From Candidatus Heimdallarchaeota archaeon (GTDB lineage: Archaea; Asgardarchaeota; Heimdallarchaeia; JABLTI01), in the NCBI GenBank assembly GCA_018238155.1, contig JABCTZ010000012.1, forward strand, positions 29,254-93,253: a stretch of 64,000 nucleotides of DNA. The letters are read 5' to 3'. Positions 52,652 to 61,293 of this stretch are shown here, piece after piece (within the stretch, counting starts at the first letter, position 1; each line of letters starts with the position of its first letter). The notes under the pieces were generated by a model. That model did not search any database. It was not told the origin of the DNA and was given only the letters and a program-made list of their open reading frames with translations. A program made the translations under genes and the position numbers.

Positions 52652-53196
52652 CACTAACTAAAGAAGATTATTTGAAGGATTGGCAAGAAAACAAAATGCG
52701 CAAACCAAAAATTGCTTCCTTAACTCTGCACTGTTGTGTTGGAGCTTCTGGTGAAGCCCTAGAAAGAGTGAAGAAAATCATCGAATCCATTGCTGGAATG
52801 AAAACAGCCGAAACTCGTGCTAAACGATCTTTTAGAGAATTTGGAATACGAGAAGGTGAGCCAATTGGTGCAATAGTTACAATACGTGACGAAGCAAGCA
52901 TCAAGAAACTTGTTGAGCGGCTTTTCTACCCTCGAGATAACAAAATTCCCTCAAGAAACTTTGATAGAGAAGGTAATTTTGGCTTTGGAATTAAAGAACA
53001 CATTGATATCCCAGGTACTAGGTATGACCCTAACCTTGGAGTAACAGGCTTGGATGTATGTCTAAAAATAGAACGCCCAGGTTTTCGTGTGAAACGAAGA
53101 TTCCGCTCACCAACCAAGATTCCTATGAGACATAGGATTTCTCATGAAGAAGCGATTGTTTTCGCTGAAACAGAATTAGGATTATCTGTAGAGTAG
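52648..53196 (+). CDS. rpl5: Ribosomal protein uL5
   Basis: This 182-residue protein binds 5S rRNA in the large subunit. It shows LTLHCCVGASGEALERVKKI, REFGIREGEPIGAIVTIR and FGIKEHIDIPGTRYDPNLG. It overlaps the S4e stop by four bases (ATGA). Confidence 0.96.
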   Translation: MTLTKEDYLKDWQENKMRKPKIASLTLHCCVGASGEALERVKKIIESIAGMKTAETRAKRSFREFGIREGEPIGAIVTIRDEASIKKLVERLFYPRDNKIPSRNFDREGNFGFGIKEHIDIPGTRYDPNLGVTGLDVCLKIERPGFRVKRRFRSPTKIPMRHRISHEEAIVFAETELGLSVE

Positions 53197-53207
53197 GTGA
53201 AAAGTGA

Positions 53208-53390
53208 ATGGCAAAAGGATCTGGTTCAAAACCAAAAGAAATCAAATTTGGCAAAGGCTCTCGAAAATGTACACGCTGTGGAGCTCGAGAAGGTTTGATA
53301 CGAAGGCATGGACTTAACTTATGCAGAAGATGCTTCCGTGAGGTTGCAAAAACTGTCGGGTTCAAAAGATACGGAGGACACGGAGGATAA
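53208..53390 (+). CDS. rps14: Ribosomal protein uS14 (zinc type)
   Basis: This 60-residue small-subunit protein has the four-cysteine zinc site [10 protein letters not shown]...[10 protein letters not shown]. The archaeal end [10 protein letters not shown] is present. It is of normal length. Confidence 0.96.
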   Translation: MAKGSGSKPKEIKFGKGSRKCTRCGAREGLIRRHGLNLCRRCFREVAKTVGFKRYGGHGG

Positions 53391-53423
53391 CTCCCAAGTC
53401 AGAATAAGTAGGTGATTAAAACT

Positions 53424-53816
53424 ATGCCATTATTAGATACATTAGCAAATGCAATGAATAATATCTGGAATGCTGAAAAGCTAGGAAAACGTGAAGTTTA
53501 CCTGAAACCTGCTTCAAAACTTATCTCTTCCGTAGTTAAAGTGATGATGGCCCAAGGTTACATCGGTGAGTTTGAATTCATTGATGATGACCGAGCAGGA
53601 ATATTCAAAGTACAATTACTTGGAAGAATAAACAAATGTCAGGTTATTAAACCACGATTTCCTGTGAAGCACAAAGAATTCGAATCCTGGGAAGAAAAAT
53701 TCCTTCCTGCAAGGGATATGGGAATTCTAATTGTCTCTACACCAAAGGGTGTTATGAGTCACGAAGATGCGAAAGCATTGGGTATAGGAGGAAGACTCCT
53801 AGCCTATATTTACTAA
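53424..53816 (+). CDS. rps8: Ribosomal protein uS8
   Basis: This 130-residue protein binds 16S r[42 protein letters not shown] and [17 protein letters not shown] are typical. ATG 53424 with AGGTGAT upstream is preferred to GTG 53412. Confidence 0.96.
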   Translation: MPLLDTLANAMNNIWNAEKLGKREVYLKPASKLISSVVKVMMAQGYIGEFEFIDDDRAGIFKVQLLGRINKCQVIKPRFPVKHKEFESWEEKFLPARDMGILIVSTPKGVMSHEDAKALGIGGRLLAYIY

Positions 53817-53833
53817 AAGGATGCGATAATAAA

Positions 53834-54391
53834 ATGCCTAAAGCTGTCTTTGTAGAAAAAGCTGTAGAAGCACCGGAAGGAGTTAAGCTAGAGCTTAAGG
53901 GCATGAAGGTAACTGTAACAGGTCCAAAAGGAATGTTAGACCGAAACTTTAACGGTGAACCTGTTGATATGTCCTTAGCAAAGAACAAAATAAATTTGTC
54001 TGTAGCCTTTCCACGCAAAAGAGAATTAGCAATGCTGGGAACAATCCAAGCGCATGTGAATAACATGATTGTTGGTGTTACTCAAGGGTACACCTACAAG
54101 CTAACAATTGTCTATTCTCACTTTCCTATCACAGTAGATGTGAAGCCTGAAGAAGTGGTTATCAAGAATCTTTATGGTCAAAGAAACCCACGAAAAGCAA
54201 GGATTCTCGGTGAAACTAAGGTTAAAGTAGAGGGTGATGAGTTGATCATCACTGGAATAAATAAGGAACATGTTGGCCAAACTTCTGCTAACATCCAAGA
54301 AATCTGTAAACTGAGAGGAAAATTACACAAGGATCCTCGTAGATTTATGGATGGTATTTGGTTGTCAGCACAATATGTTGGCATTGACTAG
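53834..54391 (+). CDS. rpl6: Ribosomal protein uL6
   Basis: This 185-residue large-subunit protein has two repeats. VTVTGPKGMLDRNF and GTIQAHVNNMIVGVTQGYTY come first; then KILGE-like ARILGETKVKVEGDELIITG and EHVGQTSANIQEICKLR. The core is normal. Confidence 0.96.
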   Translation: MPKAVFVEKAVEAPEGVKLELKGMKVTVTGPKGMLDRNFNGEPVDMSLAKNKINLSVAFPRKRELAMLGTIQAHVNNMIVGVTQGYTYKLTIVYSHFPITVDVKPEEVVIKNLYGQRNPRKARILGETKVKVEGDELIITGINKEHVGQTSANIQEICKLRGKLHKDPRRFMDGIWLSAQYVGID

Positions 54392-54403
54392 GAGTGAACC
54401 ATC

Positions 54404-55270
54404 ATGACTGTTGATAAACGATTACTCCGTGAAAGAGCCAAAATACGAAAGAAACGTCCTAAATTTAGACGCCAAGAAAGTTGGCGATACAAACGACTAA
54501 GAACCGGTTGGAGACGACCTGTCGGTATCGACAACACTATGAGACATCATAAAAGAGGTTGGCCAAAAATAGTTAGGATAGGATTTAGAGGTCCTAAATC
54601 AATTAGAGGATTAACTTCAAATGGTAAAGTTGAAGTTCTTGTTCACAATGTTAAGGAAATTGAACAAATCGATGTAGATGTTCAAATAGCTCGCATTGCT
54701 TCCGCTGTTGGAATCAAAAAGAAAGTTGATATGACTAACAGAGCTGATGAATTAAACGTAAAGATCATCAATAGACCTGAAGAAGCATTAACATTTGCTA
54801 CTATATCCGAAATCTCAGAAGAGCTATTGCTAGAAGACGATGTTCTTGACAAGAAGAAGAAATCATCTCGACCTCGTAAGAAGAAATCATCTTCAAGTGG
54901 ATTAACTGCTAAAGAAATTGCAGAATTGGATCAAATTGAATCACAATTAGCTGGAAAAGAAAAGAAATCTACCAAGAAACCTACTAAGAAATCTACAACT
55001 AAAACCAAAGCTAAACCTACTGCTGCAAAGAAAACCGCTTCTGTTAAGAAGACTACGGTAAAACCAAAAGCTACAAAGTCAAAGAAAACCACAACTGCAA
55101 AACCAAAGACCACAACAGCTAAGAAACCCACTGCTGCAAAGAAGACTACAGCAAAATCAAAAGTATCTATCACTGCTAAGAAGACCACTTCAACAACGAA
55201 GAAGAAAACAGCTACTAGTAAAAAGGCTGCTGACACAAAGAAAAAAGCTGCCTCTAGCAAGAAAAATTAG
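54404..55270 (+). CDS. rpl32e: Ribosomal protein eL32 with long H1-like tail
   Basis: This 288-residue protein is about twice the family length. The first 145 residues are eL32 (KKRPKFRRQESWRYKRLRTG, then GIDNTMRHHKRGWPKIVRIG). The remaining 140 residues are Lys, Ala, Thr and Ser-rich, with KKTTAKPKTTTAKKPTAAKK-like repeats as in histone H1. The segment SGLTAKEIAELDQIESQLAG is the only ordered-looking part of the tail. The tail may bind RNA or DNA. Confidence 0.95.
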   Translation: MTVDKRLLRERAKIRKKRPKFRRQESWRYKRLRTGWRRPVGIDNTMRHHKRGWPKIVRIGFRGPKSIRGLTSNGKVEVLVHNVKEIEQIDVDVQIARIASAVGIKKKVDMTNRADELNVKIINRPEEALTFATISEISEELLLEDDVLDKKKKSSRPRKKKSSSSGLTAKEIAELDQIESQLAGKEKKSTKKPTKKSTTKTKAKPTAAKKTASVKKTTVKPKATKSKKTTTAKPKTTTAKKPTAAKKTTAKSKVSITAKKTTSTTKKKTATSKKAADTKKKAASSKKN

Positions 55271-55288
55271 TAATGAGGAGTAAAAAAC

Positions 55289-55822
55289 ATGACTGATTTG
55301 AAAACCCAAAGAAATATCGCAGCAGATATCCTTGGTATAGGAGTAAACAGAGTCTATATTGATCCTGATGCTGCTGATGAGGTTCAAATGGCACTCACTA
55401 GAAGAGATATTCGAGCTCTAATTCACAGTGGTGTTATTAAAGCCAGAAAAATTCAGGGTATTAGCAGAGGTAGAGCAAGAGAACTCCATATCAAACGTAT
55501 TAGAGGTCAAAGACGAGGACATGGTAGCCGTAAAGGAAGAAAAACCGCTCGTTCAGACATGAGACGAGATTGGATAAATCGAATACGAAAACAACGTGCC
55601 TATCTAAAAGCTCTCAGAGATAAAAATTTCCTCGATAAAGCAACTTATCGAATATTATATCGTCGAGCTAAAGGTGGTATGTTCCGTTCTGCGAATTATT
55701 TGAGAATGTACATTCAAGATAACAGAATGTCTAAGAGAAAATTACCTGAAGTAGATTCAGTAATGCGTGAACTCCGTTTATCTAAATCGGAGTATGTTAA
55801 AAATGAACAAAGGAGTACGTGA
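55289..55822 (+). CDS. rpl19e: Ribosomal protein eL19
   Basis: This 177-residue protein has LKTQRNIAADILGIGVNRVY, IKARKIQGISRGRARELHIK and GHGSRKGRKTARSDMRRDWI. It is of normal archaeal length plus about 25 residues at the end. It overlaps or abuts the L18 start. Confidence 0.96.
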   Translation: MTDLKTQRNIAADILGIGVNRVYIDPDAADEVQMALTRRDIRALIHSGVIKARKIQGISRGRARELHIKRIRGQRRGHGSRKGRKTARSDMRRDWINRIRKQRAYLKALRDKNFLDKATYRILYRRAKGGMFRSANYLRMYIQDNRMSKRKLPEVDSVMRELRLSKSEYVKNEQRST

Positions 55823-55827
55823 AGAAA

Positions 55828-56682
55828 ATGGCGAAAAGTGCAAGTTACCACGTTCCTTTCAGAAGAAGAAGAGAAGGTAAAACTAACTTTCGGAGAAGAA
55901 AACGTCTTCTCAGATCAGACAAGCCAAGAATGATTGTAAGACGATCAAATAAACATGTTCGTGTTAGTATCATTGGTGCTAAAGTCATTGGTGATGTAAC
56001 TTTGGTTGATGCAAGTTCCCAACATCTAAAGGAATATGGTTGGAAAGGCGCAACAAGTAATCTTCCATCAGCATATTTGACTGGATATTTAGCAGGGAAA
56101 TATGCTCAAACAGTTGGAGTGAAAGAAGCGATTCTTGATATTGGTATCAATTCAATTAGAAAAGCAACCAGAGTTTCCGCTATGTTATGTGGTGCAATTG
56201 CATCTGGGATGGATATCCCACATAATCCTTCTGTCTTCCCAGAAGAAGATAGATATACCGGTAAACACATTGTTGACTTTGCTGTTAAGTTGAAGAAAGA
56301 AAGTGCAAAGAAATATGATTTGCAATTCTCTGAATACAAGAAACGTTCAGCAAAACCAGAAAGCTTACCTACTTATTTCAAAGCTGTTATTAAAGCAATA
56401 AATGCCGAATTTGCTTCTGGAGCAATGAAAGCCAAACTAAAAAATCGTACTAAAAAGAATAGACTTCCCACAACACCCAAGAAAAAAGCGGCAAAGAAAC
56501 TTGCTACTAAACCAAAGACTTCTACTACAACAAAGAAAGCTGCCACAAAACCAAAGACTTCTACTACAACAAAGAAAGCTACAAGTACGACAAAGAAAAC
56601 GAGCACAACAGCTAAGAAAAGTTCTTCTTCAGCAGGAAAGACAACAGCTAAGAAAGGAACCACAACAAAATCTAAGAAGTGA
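55828..56682 (+). CDS. rpl18: Ribosomal protein uL18 with repetitive basic tail
   Basis: This 284-residue protein has a normal uL18 part up to about residue 195 (YHVPFRRRREGKTNFRRRKR, VGVKEAILDIGINSIRKATR and GMDIPHNPSVFPEEDRYTGK). A Lys/Thr/Ala/Ser tail of about 85 residues follows. It includes two 39-base repeats (period 39 from 56512) encoding KPKTSTTTKKAAT-like units. ATG 55828 (MAKSASYHV) is preferred to GTG 55819, which overlaps the L19e stop. It binds 5S rRNA. Confidence 0.95.
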   Translation: MAKSASYHVPFRRRREGKTNFRRRKRLLRSDKPRMIVRRSNKHVRVSIIGAKVIGDVTLVDASSQHLKEYGWKGATSNLPSAYLTGYLAGKYAQTVGVKEAILDIGINSIRKATRVSAMLCGAIASGMDIPHNPSVFPEEDRYTGKHIVDFAVKLKKESAKKYDLQFSEYKKRSAKPESLPTYFKAVIKAINAEFASGAMKAKLKNRTKKNRLPTTPKKKAAKKLATKPKTSTTTKKAATKPKTSTTTKKATSTTKKTSTTAKKSSSSAGKTTAKKGTTTKSKK

Positions 56683-56688
56683 TAGAAA

Positions 56689-57309
56689 ATGTCAACATCA
56701 AATGAATGGCAACCAAAAACCAAACTTGGTAAACTGGTCAAAAACGGAGAAATAACTTCCATCCATGAAATCTTCCAACAATCTTTAAAGATTAGTGAAG
56801 AACAAATCATTGATACTTTAGTCTCTAACTTAGAGGATGAAGTTATTAACATAAATCTCGTTCAAAGACAAACCGATGCTGGTGAAAAATCAAGATTCAA
56901 AGCTTGTGTTGCCGTAGGAAATAAAAATGGTTTAGTTGGTATCGGTGAAGCCAAAACAAAGGAAATTGGTCCTGCAATTAGGAAAGCAATTAGTGCTGCA
57001 AAACTAAACCTAGCGCCAGTTAGAAGAGGTTGTGGCTCATGGGAATGTTCCTGTAACGATCCACACAGTATTCCATTCAAAGTTAGAGGTAAAACTGGTA
57101 ATTGTGAAATAGTTGCAAAACCAGCTCCAAAAGGTTTAGGCCTTGCTTCTGGAAATGTAGGCAAGATAGTATTCGAGCTTGCGGGAATAACTGATATCTG
57201 GACCAAAACTAGAGGTGAAACAAGAACCACCGCTAATTATGCTAAAGCCACTTTTGACTGCTTAAAAAGCACCTATAAAGTGAACACGCCAAGAGATTGG
57301 GGTAGATAA
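56689..57309 (+). CDS. rps5: Ribosomal protein uS5
   Basis: This 206-residue small-subunit protein has QRQTDAGEKSRFKACVAVGN, GLVGIGEAKTKEIGPAIRKA and the archaeal C-G-S-W-E-C stretch (RGCGSWECSC). It is involved in decoding and mRNA entry. It begins six bases after L18. Confidence 0.96.
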   Translation: MSTSNEWQPKTKLGKLVKNGEITSIHEIFQQSLKISEEQIIDTLVSNLEDEVININLVQRQTDAGEKSRFKACVAVGNKNGLVGIGEAKTKEIGPAIRKAISAAKLNLAPVRRGCGSWECSCNDPHSIPFKVRGKTGNCEIVAKPAPKGLGLASGNVGKIVFELAGITDIWTKTRGETRTTANYAKATFDCLKSTYKVNTPRDWGR

Positions 57310-57332
57310 TACATTAAGGACGTGTAAAAGAA

Positions 57333-57812
57333 ATGTCAAAAACAAATCAAGGGTTAATAGCTGTCATCCGAATAAGAGGACAAGTTGATCAACCAAAAGG
57401 CGTCAAACATGGCTTAAATCTACTAAGTCTAAATAGAGTAATGAATGCAGTAGTTGTTCCTAATGATTCAACTCATGTTGGAATGATGCAACAGCTAAAA
57501 GATGCAGTCACTTGGGGCGAAATCGATAAGAAAACTCTAACTGCTCTTATTAAGAAACGTGGTAGAATTATCGGCAATAAAAAGATTGATATCAAATACC
57601 TTAAAGAACAAAAGTTTGATTCAATGGCTGCATTTATCACAGCAATCTATGATGGCAAAGCAGATATGCGACGAATCGAAGGATTAAAACCACTCTTTCG
57701 TTTACATCCACCAAGAAAAGGTTTCAAATCAGTCAAAAACCCAATTACTCGTGGTGGCGATTTAGGCTATAGAGGAGATAAGATAAACGCTCTCCTTCTA
57801 AGGATGCTGTAA
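57333..57812 (+). CDS. rpl30: Ribosomal protein uL30
   Basis: This is a 159-residue archaeal-length L30 with IAVIRIRGQVDQPKGVKHGL, LSLNRVMNAVVVPNDSTHVG and FRLHPPRKGFKSVKNP. Confidence 0.96.
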   Translation: MSKTNQGLIAVIRIRGQVDQPKGVKHGLNLLSLNRVMNAVVVPNDSTHVGMMQQLKDAVTWGEIDKKTLTALIKKRGRIIGNKKIDIKYLKEQKFDSMAAFITAIYDGKADMRRIEGLKPLFRLHPPRKGFKSVKNPITRGGDLGYRGDKINALLLRML

Positions 57813-57831
57813 TTCCGTGAGGGAAAACTGA

Positions 57832-58269
57832 ATGGTACAAAGATTTAGACGAAAAGTCAGAAAACATCGTGGTAGTATGCATCATGGTTGGGGTATCCAA
57901 AAAGGACACAAAAAGGCCGGCAGTAGAGGCGGAGTCGGAAAATCTGGTGGAGATCGCCATCAATGGATGCAGTCTATAGTAAATGGTAAAGTCTATGGTA
58001 AACAAGGTTTTGTTAGACCACCAAGAGCTTCACCTCATACAAAAGCAATGAACATCGGTGACATTACTGATAAGATAGATATGCTTATCGCAAAAGGCAT
58101 TGCAACGAAAAAAGGCACTGAAATTACTGTAGATATCACAAAAATGGATGTAACAAAAATCCTTAGTAAAGGACATGCAAAGAAAATGACTATTATTGCT
58201 CAATCATTCTCTGCATCTGCAAAAGCTAAAATCGAAAAAGCTGGCGGAAAAGCAAAAATAGCTTCATAA
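57832..58269 (+). CDS. rpl15: Ribosomal protein uL15
   Basis: This 145-residue protein starts with a Gly/Arg/Lys-rich stretch (RKVRKHRGSMHHGWGIQKG). The late part has SKGHAKKMTIIAQSFSASAK. It ends the run; secY and adk, which usually follow in archaea, are absent, and a hairpin follows instead. Confidence 0.96.
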   Translation: MVQRFRRKVRKHRGSMHHGWGIQKGHKKAGSRGGVGKSGGDRHQWMQSIVNGKVYGKQGFVRPPRASPHTKAMNIGDITDKIDMLIAKGIATKKGTEITVDITKMDVTKILSKGHAKKMTIIAQSFSASAKAKIEKAGGKAKIAS

Positions 58270-58283
58270 TCAAATAACAAATG

Positions 58284-58320
58284 ATCTCCGGTATTATCGG
58301 AGATTCAACTCTATTTTTTT
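58284..58320 (+). terminator. Hairpin terminator after L15
   Basis: ATCTCCG (58284-58290) pairs perfectly with CGGAGAT (58298-58304) around GTATTAT. CAACTCTATTTTTTT follows. It should end the ribosomal transcript. Confidence 0.7.
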
Positions 58321-58487
58321 CTATATCTAACAAAGTTTTTGAAATGGTTTTTCCACTAGAATAATAATTGGTACATAAAAACAGCCATTTTTAGTAAGAA
58401 AAAAATGACAGTAAAGCTAAAAAAGAAGTAATTTCTGAAAAGAATAGGAAATAATTTCATTGATAATAACAATGTGTGTGAAAAATC

Positions 58488-61247
58488 TTGTCTGTAGATA
58501 TTAATAAATTAAAAGATGAAATCAGAAAAAAATCTAAAGATAATCCTGAGAAATTTTACCCTGTAAATTCGCTACAAGAATTAGGATTCAGTAGAGGAAT
58601 TTGTATTCATTGTGGTAAACCTTTTTGGGCTATCGCAGAAAGAGATTTTTGTGATGAACCTGAATGTCGTCTTAAGAGTGGTCTTATGCCATATGGCTTT
58701 ATTAATGATCCACCATCAACTAAACGATTTAATTATACTGAAACTTGGAAGAATGCTTGGGTACCCATTTTTGAAAAACATGGACATTCAGTTATACCAA
58801 GGTATCCAATAGTTGCACGTTGGAGAGATGATACTGATTTTGTTCAAGCTTCTGTGTATGGTTTTCAACCACATGTCGTAAGTGGTGAAGTTGATCCTCC
58901 TGCTAATCCGGTACTAATTCCTCAACCTTGTCTGAGATTTAATGACATAGATAATGTTGGTTTATCTGGCAGGCATTTTACATCCTTTGTAATGGTTGGT
59001 GAGCTGGTCTTCAATAAACCAAAGAAATTTATCTATTTTATGGATGATGGAATAAAATACATTCACGATTATTTAACCACAGGTCTTGGAATAAAACCAC
59101 AAGAAATAGTTTACCATGAGGATGCATGGGGCGGTGGAGGAAATCTTGGTAGCTCAATGGAATTCTTCATACGTGGATTAGAAGTTGGCAATCAAGTTTA
59201 TATGACTTACAAAGTAGAACCAAATGGCAGATATTCCAAATTATCTACTACTGTTATTGATATGGGTGCGGGATTAGGTCGTTCTACTTGGCTTATAAAT
59301 GGTACTCCAACTCAATATGAAACCAACTTTGATACTGTGCTACCAAAAGTACTCAAAAAAGTAGGTTTTAAACCCGATCAATCTTTATGGGAAAAATATG
59401 CTCGATTTAGTGGAGTGCTTAATTATCTCGAGACTGATGTTGCAAGTGTTTGGGTTGATGTGGCTAAAGCATTGAATACCGATCCTAATATTTTGAAAGC
59501 CGAAATACAACCTATGAAAGCTATATACTCTGTTATTGATCACACAAGAACTCTTCTCTGGGCAATTTCTGATGGTGCATTGCCTTCAAACGTAGGTGGT
59601 GGATATAATCTCCGTTTCTTACTCAGAAGAGCTTGGTCAATAGTTGCTGAAAATGATTGGAATCTCGATTTGTTTGATCTTATTGATTGGCATATGGATG
59701 ATTTAAAGGAACTCTTTCCAGGTTACGCAAAACATGGTGATACTGTTAAAGAAGTATTTGAAGTTGAATACACGCGTTATAAAGCAACAAAAAAGAAGGG
59801 GATGAAAATTCTCAAGAAGAAATTGGAGTCTTCTAAATCAATTTCTGTTGATGAATTAGTTACTCTCTATGATTCTAATGGTATTGTCCCTGAAATGCTT
59901 GTTGAAGTATCAAAAGAGCTAGGTAAAGAAGTAAGAATCCCGGATGACTTTTACAGCAGATTACATGACATCCATGAAAAAACAAGCAAAATAAAACCAT
60001 TAGCCACACAAGGTGATTACAAAATACCTGAAGGCTTACCTGATACAATCATAAATTATGATGATCTGAATTTCGAGGGAGAAGTTTTGTGGCAAAAGGA
60101 TGACTTAATTGTCTTAAAGAAAACCGGCTTTTATCCTACCTCTGGCGGACAATTGCATGACCTTGGTTCAATTGATGGTATTACTCTTAAAGAAGTTAGA
60201 AAAGTAGGTGCAGTTGTTGTTCATGTTCTTGAGAAGCCACGCTCGATAAAAAAGAAAGAAGTTCGTTGCTCAGTAGATGTTTATAGAAGAACTATCCTAA
60301 TGCGTCATCATACAGCAACTCATATCATTAATGCTGCTGCAAGAGAAGTTCTAGGTACTCATGTATGGCAAGCAGGTGCAGAGAAAACATTGGAAAAGGG
60401 TCGATTGGATATTACTCATTTTGATTCCCTATCTAGAGAACAGATGATTGCAATTGAGAAACGATCAAATGAAATTGTTTACTTGAATTTTCCTGTTACA
60501 ATTGAAGTATTACCTCGAGATGTCGCAGAGCAAAGATATGGTTTTACCATTTATCAGGGTGGAGCTATTCCTGAGAAGAATCTACGGATAGTTGCAATTG
60601 ATGATATTGATATTGAATGTTGCAGTGGGACTCACACAAAAAGAACGGGTGATGTAGGTCCTATTGTTCTTTTAAGTTCAGAAAGAATTCAAGATGGTAT
60701 CGTTCGATTGGAATTTGTTTCTGGTGAAACAGCGGTTAATACACTTCAAAGAAGAAATCAAATTGTTCAAGAAACACTAGATTTGTGGGGTATTGATCTT
60801 CCTGCTTTGCCCGCAACAGCTCAACGATTCTTTAATGAATGGAAAGCACAGAAAAAAGAACTTCTTGAAATAAAGAAAGGAAAAGCTTCACTGGAATCTG
60901 AATTATTAGAAAAGAAAATGGTTTCTGTTGGAAAGGTAAAATTACTTGCTGAAAAACTAACCGGTGATGTAGAATATCTCAGCCAATTAATATTTGCTTT
61001 AACAGCTAAGAACGAAGATCTAGTAATATTACTTATTGATGAAGAATCCCTTTTCATGGCTATTGGTGCAGGAAAGAAAGCAGCAACCATTTTTTCAAGT
61101 AGCAATCTTCTGAAAGAAACAGCCAAAGTTATGGGTGGATCTGGTGGTGGGAAACCCAATTTTGCAAGAGGAAGTGGAAAAGAATCCAAGAAAATACCTG
61201 AAGCAATAGCAAAATTCAAACGACTTGTAGAGTCTAAAAAAAGTTGA
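58488..61247 (+). CDS. alaS: Alanyl-tRNA synthetase, archaeal type
   Basis: This 919-residue protein charges tRNA-Ala. The archaeal N-terminus has a zinc site (CIHCGKPFWAIAERDFCDEP). The catalytic part contains FHARWRDD-like VARWRDDTDFVQASVYGFQP and GGGGNLGSSMEFFIRGLEVG. The editing domain has RHHTATHIINAAAREVLGTH and CCSGTHTKRTGDVG, and a C-terminal region with VMGGSGGGKPNFARGSGK follows. It appears to start with TTG at 58488; no ATG lies close upstream. It stands after the ribosomal terminator. Confidence 0.97.
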   Translation: MSVDINKLKDEIRKKSKDNPEKFYPVNSLQELGFSRGICIHCGKPFWAIAERDFCDEPECRLKSGLMPYGFINDPPSTKRFNYTETWKNAWVPIFEKHGHSVIPRYPIVARWRDDTDFVQASVYGFQPHVVSGEVDPPANPVLIPQPCLRFNDIDNVGLSGRHFTSFVMVGELVFNKPKKFIYFMDDGIKYIHDYLTTGLGIKPQEIVYHEDAWGGGGNLGSSMEFFIRGLEVGNQVYMTYKVEPNGRYSKLSTTVIDMGAGLGRSTWLINGTPTQYETNFDTVLPKVLKKVGFKPDQSLWEKYARFSGVLNYLETDVASVWVDVAKALNTDPNILKAEIQPMKAIYSVIDHTRTLLWAISDGALPSNVGGGYNLRFLLRRAWSIVAENDWNLDLFDLIDWHMDDLKELFPGYAKHGDTVKEVFEVEYTRYKATKKKGMKILKKKLESSKSISVDELVTLYDSNGIVPEMLVEVSKELGKEVRIPDDFYSRLHDIHEKTSKIKPLATQGDYKIPEGLPDTIINYDDLNFEGEVLWQKDDLIVLKKTGFYPTSGGQLHDLGSIDGITLKEVRKVGAVVVHVLEKPRSIKKKEVRCSVDVYRRTILMRHHTATHIINAAAREVLGTHVWQAGAEKTLEKGRLDITHFDSLSREQMIAIEKRSNEIVYLNFPVTIEVLPRDVAEQRYGFTIYQGGAIPEKNLRIVAIDDIDIECCSGTHTKRTGDVGPIVLLSSERIQDGIVRLEFVSGETAVNTLQRRNQIVQETLDLWGIDLPALPATAQRFFNEWKAQKKELLEIKKGKASLESELLEKKMVSVGKVKLLAEKLTGDVEYLSQLIFALTAKNEDLVILLIDEESLFMAIGAGKKAATIFSSSNLLKETAKVMGGSGGGKPNFARGSGKESKKIPEAIAKFKRLVESKKS

Positions 61248-61262
61248 AAAAATAAGTTAAGG

Positions 61263-61293
61263 ATAAAGTGAACTCTTTCAAGTTTCACTTTAT
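61263..61293. terminator. Hairpin between convergent alaS and oxidoreductase genes
   Basis: ATAAAGTGAA (61263-61272) pairs perfectly over ten bases with TTCACTTTAT (61284-61293), with an 11-base loop. It overlaps the last codons of the oxidoreductase gene. Confidence 0.55.

Noticed and set aside
54931..55260. Hydrophobic-looking frame antisense to the L32e tail (also antisense to the L18 tail)
   Set aside because: Phe/Val/Ala runs come from the reverse of Lys/Thr/Ala codons in the tails.
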